Assembly (NCBI GenBank): GCA_964476155.1
Contig: CAYYYS010000025.1
Span: 1 to 38,720, forward strand
DNA length: 38,720 nt
Origin: JAHIYU01 sp964476155
GTDB lineage: Bacteria; Krumholzibacteriota; Krumholzibacteriia; LZORAL124-64-63
Direction: 5' to 3'
Shown here: one piece after another, positions 33,626 through 38,720 of the stretch
Layout: every line of letters begins with the position of its first letter
How positions within the stretch are numbered: position 1 is the stretch's first letter
Notes under the pieces: generated by a model
What the model was told of the DNA's origin: nothing
What the model saw: the letters and a program-made list of their open reading frames with translations, nothing else
The model's database searches: none
Translations under genes and position numbers: made by a program

Positions 33626-35806
33626 TCAACTGATCTGATAGCGCTCGACCTGCTGGACACCACGCACACGGCCCACGGCCTTGAGCACCTTCTCCAGGTT
33701 GTTCAGGTTGCGCACCTCGATCAGGAGCATGGCCTTGGCCAACTCGGCTTCCGACTTGAAATCGCCGCTGCGGATATTGACGCCGATGCTGCGGATCGCA
33801 TCGCTCAGGTCTGCCAGCAAACCCTTGCGATCGATGCCGGTGACGGTGAGCTTGACCAGGAAGATCTGGTCCGCCTCCACATCCCAGGTGACTTCGATGA
33901 GCCGCTCCTGATCGGCGCTGCCCATATTGGAGCAACCGACGCGATGAACGGAGACACCGCGGCCACGCGTGACCAGGCCGACGATCTCGTCGCCGGGGAT
34001 CGGCTCGCAGCACCGCGCGTAGTGCACCATCATGTTGTCGAGATCCTGGATACGCACGCCCGAGACCCGGCGCCGCATGACCGTGGCGTAGATATCCTTG
34101 CCCATGTCCACGAGCTTCTGGGGCGTGTTCTTCTCCGGCGGCTCGAGACGGTTGAGAACCTTGGCGTGGGTCAGGTCACCGGCGCCGACGGCGGCCAGCA
34201 GTTTTTCCAGGGCCGTGTAGCCCAGTTCCTGTCCCACCGCTTCCAGGTCACGGTCGATGTCCACGTTGAGCTTGCGCTTGCGGATCTCGCGCGTGAGGAT
34301 CTCGCGTCCGAGCTTCACGCTGTCCACGAACTGGGTCGAGCGGATCCAGCGCCGCACATGATGCCGCGCCTTGGCCGACTTGACGATCTCCAACCATGAC
34401 GTGCCGGGATGGGCGTTCTTGTTGGTCATGATCTCGACCGTATCCCGCGATTCCAGAGGCGTGCCCAGGCTGACGATGCGGCCGTTCACCTTGGCGCCCA
34501 CACAATGCAGCCCCACCTCCGAATGGACTTCGAAGGCGAAGTCGAGGGGCGTCGCCCCACGCGGCAGCTGGAAGAGATCGCCGGCGGGACTGAAGACGAA
34601 AACCTCGTCGTGGAAGAGATCGATCTTCATGTTCTCCATGAATTCGCGCGGGTCGGCCACATCCTCTTCCCAGGCCATCATCTGCCGCAGCCAGCTCACC
34701 ATGCGCGAGAAGTCGATGGCGTCCTTGTCGTCGCCCCCCTTGTAACGCCAGTGCGCGGCGATACCGATCTCGCTGCGCTCGTGCATCTCGTTGGTCCGGA
34801 TCTGGATCTCCAGGAACTTGCCGCCGGTCACCTGCACGGTGGTGTGCAGGGACTGGTACATGTTGGCCTTGGGGTTGGCGATGTAGTCCTTGATGCGATC
34901 CTGCAGCGGCGTGAACAGGCTGTGCACGATGCCCAGGGCGTGGTAGCAGTCCACCTTGGCCTCGACGAGGATGCGCAGGGCGTACAGGTCGTAGATGCGG
35001 TCGAGGGGCAAGTCCTGGGACTTCATCTTGTTGTAGATGGAATAGAAGTGCTTGGGGCGTCCGGAGATCTCGGCCTTGATGCCGGCGTCGGCCATGGCGT
35101 CGCCCAGCGGGCGGCCGATCTCATCGATGACCCGCTCGCGCACCGCCCGGCTCTGCTTCACGCCGCGCTCCACCTCGAAGTAGGCGCTGGGATCGAGGAC
35201 CTTGAAGGCCCGATCCTCCAGTTCCCACTTGATCTTGGCCAGGCCGAAGCGATGGGCCAACGGGGCGTAGACGTCCAAGGTCTCGCGCGACATGCCCTGC
35301 TGCCGGTCCGGCGCCAGGAATTCGACCGTGCGCATGTTGTGCAGCCGGTCGGCCAGCTTGATCAGGACGGTGCGTGGATCCTGGGCGATGGAAAAAACGA
35401 GCTTGCGATAGCTCTCGGCCTGGCGTGTGTCGGGGTTGTGGGAGCGCAAGTCACTGATCTTGGTGACGCCGTCGACCATGTGTTCCACGTCGGCGCCGAA
35501 GATCTCACGCACCTCGTCGAGGGTGATCGGCGTGTCCTCGACGACATCATGCAGCAGCCCGGCGACCAGCGTGTCGACATCCAGTCGCAGTTCGGCCAGG
35601 ATGCCGGCCACGGTCAGGGCATGAGTGAAGTAGGGTTCGCCGCTCTTGCGCAGTTGCCCTTCGTGGGCATCCTTTCCGTAACGGAACGCATGCCACAGCC
35701 GGTCACGATCCGCATTCGCGTTATAGACGCCGACCTTGCGCACCACGGCGCGCATCATGGCGTCCAGATCGGTCTCACCGACTCGATGTGATAGTCCGTC
35801 GCTCAT
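33626..35806 (-). CDS. rel: Bifunctional (p)ppGpp synthetase/hydrolase, Rel/SpoT family
   Basis: A 726-residue long RelA/SpoT homologue that makes and degrades the stringent-response alarmone at the ribosome. The N-terminal HD hydrolase domain has its metal residues, His62 and H86-D87 (GLLHDVVEDT). The synthetase domain shows GRPKHFYSIYNKM, IYDLYALRILV, YQSLHTTV and LEIQIRT with its catalytic acid. TGS (VFSPAGDLFQLPRGATPLDFA), a conserved-cysteine segment (YARCCEPIPGD) and a C-terminal ACT domain follow. An intact HD motif argues for hydrolase activity. The ATG at 35806 overlaps the recJ stop (ATGA). The frame upstream to 37297 is a recJ shadow. Confidence 0.96.
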   Translation of the reverse strand: MSDGLSHRVGETDLDAMMRAVVRKVGVYNANADRDRLWHAFRYGKDAHEGQLRKSGEPYFTHALTVAGILAELRLDVDTLVAGLLHDVVEDTPITLDEVREIFGADVEHMVDGVTKISDLRSHNPDTRQAESYRKLVFSIAQDPRTVLIKLADRLHNMRTVEFLAPDRQQGMSRETLDVYAPLAHRFGLAKIKWELEDRAFKVLDPSAYFEVERGVKQSRAVRERVIDEIGRPLGDAMADAGIKAEISGRPKHFYSIYNKMKSQDLPLDRIYDLYALRILVEAKVDCYHALGIVHSLFTPLQDRIKDYIANPKANMYQSLHTTVQVTGGKFLEIQIRTNEMHERSEIGIAAHWRYKGGDDKDAIDFSRMVSWLRQMMAWEEDVADPREFMENMKIDLFHDEVFVFSPAGDLFQLPRGATPLDFAFEVHSEVGLHCVGAKVNGRIVSLGTPLESRDTVEIMTNKNAHPGTSWLEIVKSAKARHHVRRWIRSTQFVDSVKLGREILTREIRKRKLNVDIDRDLEAVGQELGYTALEKLLAAVGAGDLTHAKVLNRLEPPEKNTPQKLVDMGKDIYATVMRRRVSGVRIQDLDNMMVHYARCCEPIPGDEIVGLVTRGRGVSVHRVGCSNMGSADQERLIEVTWDVEADQIFLVKLTVTGIDRKGLLADLSDAIRSIGVNIRSGDFKSEAELAKAMLLIEVRNLNNLEKVLKAVGRVRGVQQVERYQIS

Positions 35807-37644
35807 GACGCCTCTGAAGGCTTGATATCGATCAGCTGTTGCTGGACCGGGTCCACGGAGGCCCGATTGCGCGGGCGCCAGGTATTCGGTTCCAGCTTGA
35901 ACAGGATGTCCCAACGCATGTCGAGCAGATCGCGCGGGCGCTTGTTCCCCTCTTTGACCATCTTCACCCAGGCCGGTCCGCTGCCGAAACAGATGAAATC
36001 GCGGGACAACGACGGCGTCCCGGTGCCATCCGGTCGGGCGGGGCCTGCAAAGGCGAAGCGTTGGTGTTCGCCTGTCCGGCCAAGCATGCCCGGCAATCGC
36101 GCCAGACGTAGCCCGTCGGTCCGGAAGATGGGAGAGCGGTTCCCCTCGCCGAACGGTTCCAGCAAGGTTATCTCGCGGGTCAGACGAGCGATATCGTCGA
36201 CGGTCATCTCCATGAGCGGCAGGTCCAGATCGTACCGTTCGGGGACACCGCCACCGCCGCTGTCCTCGGCGAGAGCCTTGAGGAAGTCGGCGCGGAAGGC
36301 ATCGAGGTCCGCCGCGTGCAGGGACATACCCGCCGCCTGCGGGTGTCCACCGTAACGAACCAGCCGGTCCCGGCTGCGATCCAGGGCCGCCTTGATGTCG
36401 ACTCCGGGCACGCTGCGGGCCGAGCCGCGGGCCTCCCCGCCCTCGATAGCGAAGAGAATGGTCGGCACGTTGTAGATCTCGACCAGACGGGCCGCGCTGA
36501 TGCCGATCACACCACGGTGCCAATCGGGTGAGCCAAGAACCAGGCCGCAGTCGCCGCGCTCGGCAAAGGGGCGGGCCTGGGCCACGGCATCCTCCTTGAC
36601 CTGCAGATCCGTCTGCTTGCGACGCTCGTTGGTGGCATCCGCTTCGCGGGCCAGTTCGCGCGCATCGTCTTCGTCCCGCGTCATGAGCAGATCCAGCGCC
36701 ACCTGCACGCGGCCGACACGGCCACAGGCGTTCAGTCGGGGCGCCACCTGATAGGCGATATTCGTGGCGGAAACGGGAAAGCCCCCATCGAGCCCGGCAA
36801 TCGACAGCAAGGCGGCCAAACCGGGACGAATGGTCGTCCGATCGCGGAGTCGCGCGAGGCCCCTCAAGACCAGGGTGCGATTCTCGCCCACCAGGGTCAT
36901 CTGGTCGCCGATGGTCCCTAAAGCGGCCAGATCGATTACCGATGACGCGAAATCGTCGGGCAGGCTTTCGGGTGACCGCGCCTGGATGGCTTGGACCACC
37001 TTGAAGGCCACCGCGGCGCCACAGAGCTCCGAGTTGGGGTAACGGTTCCCCTCGCGCCGGGGATTGATCAGGGCCAGGGCCGCCGTGGGGCGCTCGTCGA
37101 AGAGATGATGATCGAGAACGATGACGTCCATGCCCAGCTCGCGGGCCAGGGCCAGTTCCTCGTGGGCGGCCGCCCCCGTGTCCACGGTCACCAACAAGTC
37201 GACGGCCTCCTCGCCCCAGGCCCGCAGCTTGGCGGTCGCGACACCGTAGCCGTCTTTGAGGCGATCGGGCACGAAGGGGGGGCACAACGCCATGCAACGG
37301 CCCGACACCTCGAGATTGGCGAAGAGTTCGCCGAGGATGGCGGTGCCCGTCAAACCGTCCACGTCGAAATCACCGTGTACGGCCACCTTCTCTCCCGCCG
37401 CTGCGGCGGCCAGCAGACGATCGACCGCACGGTCCATCTCGTCGAGCAGCAGGGGATCGTGGAGATGGTCGAGAGTCGGATAGAAAAACTGTTCCAGTTG
37501 ATTGGACTCGGTGTACCCCCGAGCCGCTATCAAGGCCACGAGATGATCGGAAACGGGCTGGGTCAAGGGCAGCACCCGCCGCACGGACTCGAGCACGCTC
37601 GTGTCCGGCACGGCGGCCGGCGTCCAGACCCGCGAGGTCAACAC
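35803..37644 (-). CDS. recJ: Single-stranded-DNA-specific exonuclease RecJ
   Basis: A 5'-to-3' single-strand exonuclease of the DHH family used in recombination and mismatch repair; 613 residues from the chosen start. DHH motifs are GDFDVDGLTG (91-100), LVTVDTGAAAHEE, LDHH (177-180) and the IDLAALGTIGD segment. The DHHA1 part includes VRYGGHPQAAGMSL and is followed by the OB-fold LEPFGEGNRSPIF region. The start is uncertain: GTG 37644 has GGAG nine bases upstream and begins just before family-like sequence (SRVWTPAAVP). ATGs at 37713 and 37788 lack good sites, and the frame runs to 37812 into element B2. It heads recJ-rel-dtd-maf-mtnA. Confidence 0.92.
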   Translation of the reverse strand: MLTSRVWTPAAVPDTSVLESVRRVLPLTQPVSDHLVALIAARGYTESNQLEQFFYPTLDHLHDPLLLDEMDRAVDRLLAAAAAGEKVAVHGDFDVDGLTGTAILGELFANLEVSGRCMALCPPFVPDRLKDGYGVATAKLRAWGEEAVDLLVTVDTGAAAHEELALARELGMDVIVLDHHLFDERPTAALALINPRREGNRYPNSELCGAAVAFKVVQAIQARSPESLPDDFASSVIDLAALGTIGDQMTLVGENRTLVLRGLARLRDRTTIRPGLAALLSIAGLDGGFPVSATNIAYQVAPRLNACGRVGRVQVALDLLMTRDEDDARELAREADATNERRKQTDLQVKEDAVAQARPFAERGDCGLVLGSPDWHRGVIGISAARLVEIYNVPTILFAIEGGEARGSARSVPGVDIKAALDRSRDRLVRYGGHPQAAGMSLHAADLDAFRADFLKALAEDSGGGGVPERYDLDLPLMEMTVDDIARLTREITLLEPFGEGNRSPIFRTDGLRLARLPGMLGRTGEHQRFAFAGPARPDGTGTPSLSRDFICFGSGPAWVKMVKEGNKRPRDLLDMRWDILFKLEPNTWRPRNRASVDPVQQQLIDIKPSEAS

Positions 37645-37799
37645 GCCCTCGGTCTCCGCACACTCATCCCGAGCGAGTCCCTGGCCGGATCCGGCTCCGT
37701 CATCGAATGACATCTCGAACTGCAATGCTTGCTCCAACAGGTACAGGTTACCGACGCGGATCGTCACCTCGGGACGGCCTCCGCTCATCAGGAATGTCG

Positions 37800-37961
37800 A
37801 GTGCTCTGTCACACCCCGAAATGGGGATTATACGGTTCGAGAGAGGACAGATGCAAGACGCGCGAGCGCAGGACTAGCCGCAGCTAATTCAAGCGAGTGC
37901 AACGCCGCAGATGGCCCCTCGCGGGCCGTATAATCCCCATTTCGGGGTGTGACAGAGCACT
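37800..37961. repeat. 162-bp inverted-repeat element (B2), MITE-like
   Basis: The ends are perfect 36-bp inverted repeats, 37800-37835 and 37926-37961, beginning GTGCTCTGTCACACCCCG after the outermost base. Each arm holds its own CCCC-GAAAT-GGGG mini-hairpin and an inward-end TATAAT. The 90-base core has no coding frame of note. No clear target-site duplication is seen. Its terminal sequence reappears in the shorter element at 28544-28583. It lies between rnpB and recJ, both on the minus strand. Confidence 0.92.
37827..37856 (-). promoter_or_regulatory. Possible promoter for recJ carried in element B2
   Basis: On the minus strand TTGCAT (37851-37856), an 18-base spacer and a consensus TATAAT (37827-37832) point out of the element toward recJ. 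Transcription would start near 37820. The -10 is perfect, but the -35 is weak (three of six). No other promoter for recJ was seen. Confidence 0.4.
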
Positions 37962-37965
37962 AAGT

Positions 37966-38325
37966 GGGGAAGTCGGTCGTAAGCCGGGTCCTGTTGCCGC
38001 CGAAGCGACGACGACCATGTATCTGGGGCCGATGTTACCATCGGCCTCGAGCAGCCTACCCGGAAGTCCAGCGAGGCGGGCCGCCTCTCCTTCCCTATTT
38101 GGCCTTGCTCCGAGTGGGGTTTACCATGCGACGTCTGTCACCAGACGCCCGGTGAGCTCTTACCTCACCATTTCACCCTTACCGCGACCCGAAGGTCGTG
38201 GCGGTATATTTTCTGTGGCACTTTCCGTGGGATCGCTCCCCCTGGGGGTTACCCAGCACCCTGCCCTGCGGAGCCCGGACTTTCCTCGAGTCCTCGCGGA
38301 CCCGCGGTCGTCTCCCCGACTTCCC
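37966..38325 (-). ncRNA. rnpB: RNase P RNA (bacterial type A)
   Basis: About 360 nt, the catalytic RNA that matures tRNA 5' ends. Conserved segments on the minus strand, 5' to 3', are GAGGAAAGTCCGG (complement of 38275-38287), CAGGGTGCTGGGTAACCCCC, ACAGAAAATATACCGCC (38200-38216), GGTAAGGGTGAAATGGTGAGG, AGGCCAAATAGG and the closing GACCCGGCTTACGACC. Helix P1 is formed by GGAAGTCGG and CCGACTTCC near 38316-38324 and 37968-37976, which fixes the ends to within a few bases. The 5' end lies seven bases after a good -10 box. No T-rich terminator follows; element B2 begins within a few bases of the 3' end, so the element might be transcribed. Confidence 0.96.
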
Positions 38326-38331
38326 ATCTCC

Positions 38332-38360
38332 ATGATAGACCTTCCCGCGTCCCATGTCAC
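38332..38360 (-). promoter_or_regulatory. rnpB promoter
   Basis: On the minus strand GTGACA (38355-38360, five of six), a 17-base spacer and TATCAT (38332-38337, five of six) lie seven bases before the predicted rnpB 5' end. The spacer holds GGGA-type repeats. The block is echoed on the plus strand at 38586-38628. Confidence 0.8.
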
Positions 38361-38408
38361 GATTATGTCTTGGTCCAGAGTGGCCATTCATCTGTGGATA
38401 ACGGGGCA

Positions 38409-38553
38409 GAGCACAGAGGTGTGTGGCACTGTTCTGGGGGGCGCTCTCCGGTCACGTCCTGTGACCGGTTCGCTCGGATTCCGGGTCCAGCCGCCCTCCT
38501 GGCGGCTGGACCCTCCATACGCCCCCAGAACAGTGCCACACACCTCTGTGCTC
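38409..38553. repeat. 145-bp cruciform-type element (C) with two internal hairpins
   Basis: Perfect 32-bp outer arms (38409-38440 and 38522-38553) enclose two perfect hairpins. One is an 8-bp stem at 38448-38468 (CCGGTCAC/GTGACCGG, loop GTCCT). The other is a 13-bp stem at 38483-38513 (loop CTCCT). A single strand would fold into a three-way junction. Open frames crossing it are chance products of the symmetry. It is centred between the rnpB promoter and a similar promoter-like block on the other strand. No terminal duplication was recognised. Confidence 0.92.
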
Positions 38554-38597
38554 CGTCCGTCATGCAGATGGACCGGCTCTCTGATCAAGACATATGC

Positions 38598-38628
38598 GTG
38601 ACATGGGGACGTGGGAAATGAACATGAT
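38598..38628 (+). promoter_or_regulatory. Promoter-like block mirroring the rnpB promoter
   Basis: GTGACA (38598-38603) and CATGAT (38623-38628) are separated by 19 bases and point to the right edge. Flanking words CAAGACATA, CGTGACATGGG and GGGAA are identical to those around the rnpB promoter on the other strand. The -10 and spacing are poorer than those of rnpB, so activity is uncertain. Confidence 0.35.
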
Positions 38629-38720
38629 CCCCGGGAACGGTGGGGCAGCTTGGCGGTCTTCACTCACGGCAAGAATGGGTAGCCAGGCTCGACGAGGGAC
38701 ATCCGAGGCGATAGGAGTGG
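38629..38720 (+). other. Right-edge leader region, possible ribosome binding site
   Basis: No gene is contained here. AGGAG at 38713-38717 ends four bases before the window does, which would suit a start codon just outside. The identity of that gene cannot be read from this window. Confidence 0.35.

Noticed and set aside
33607..37297. Very long frame giving a 1223-residue Rel protein
   Set aside because: The extra N-terminal part is a frame shadow of recJ; the Rel family begins at the ATG at 35806, which overlaps the recJ stop.
37800..38553. CRISPR array or insertion sequence around rnpB
   Set aside because: The repeats are inverted pairs, not regularly spaced direct repeats, and no transposase or cas gene is present.
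38388..38663. Small protein genes over element C and around the rnpB promoter
   Set aside because: Open frames appear on both strands only because the sequence is palindromic; they have no ribosome binding sites and no protein-like composition.

Overview
This is a high-GC stretch of a diderm (two-membrane) bacterial chromosome. The evidence for an outer membrane is two Omp85-type barrels, a TamB-like protein, an RseP-type protease and two predicted lipoproteins. No tRNA, phage gene, transposase, CRISPR array or intact insertion sequence was seen. The M1 peptidase ends in a FlgD-Ig/sorting-tail-like domain, and a peptidase-MA/propeller/Omp85 fusion sits in the TamAB operon. Both suggest a lineage in or near the FCB superphylum (for example Krumholzibacteriota or Eiseniibacteriota). 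That placement is inference; no marker phylogeny could be run.

Layout. (1) 238-5314, minus strand: methylmalonyl-CoA mutase small and large subunits followed by the MeaB GTPase, with 4-base stop/start overlaps. (2) 5402-8574, minus strand: the gatC-gatA-gatB amidotransferase operon. (3) 8605-10674, plus strand: a promoter and an M1 metallopeptidase lipoprotein. (4) 10816-22142, minus strand: an envelope operon in the order tamA, tamB, a HEXXH/propeller/barrel protein, and a PcrA/UvrD helicase. (5) 22146-22404: a gap holding a 179-bp imperfect palindrome, then a small plus-strand lipoprotein gene. (6) 22834-28516, minus strand: pyrH-frr-uppS-cdsA-dxr-rseP. (7) 28600-31412, minus strand: rplM-rpsI-rpsB-tsf, from a sigma-70-like promoter with a structured leader to a strong intrinsic terminator. 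(8) 31431-37644, minus strand: recJ-rel-dtd-maf-mtnA, mostly overlapping. (9) 37800-38720: a 162-bp inverted-repeat element, the RNase P RNA gene with a good promoter, a 145-bp cruciform-type element, and a diverged mirror copy of the rnpB promoter region that points off the right edge.

Functionally the window is mostly core housekeeping: translation (GatCAB, S2, S9, L13, EF-Ts, RRF, RNase P, D-Tyr-tRNA deacylase), nucleotide and alarmone metabolism (PyrH, Rel, Maf), lipid and isoprenoid synthesis (Dxr, UppS, CdsA), envelope assembly (TamAB, RseP) and B12-dependent propionyl/methylmalonyl-CoA metabolism. The least ordinary content lies between genes: three palindromic element types, one of them related at two sites, and the mirrored promoter arrangement around rnpB. 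The two multidomain envelope proteins are also unusual. Non-ATG starts supported by strong Shine-Dalgarno sequences are frequent.
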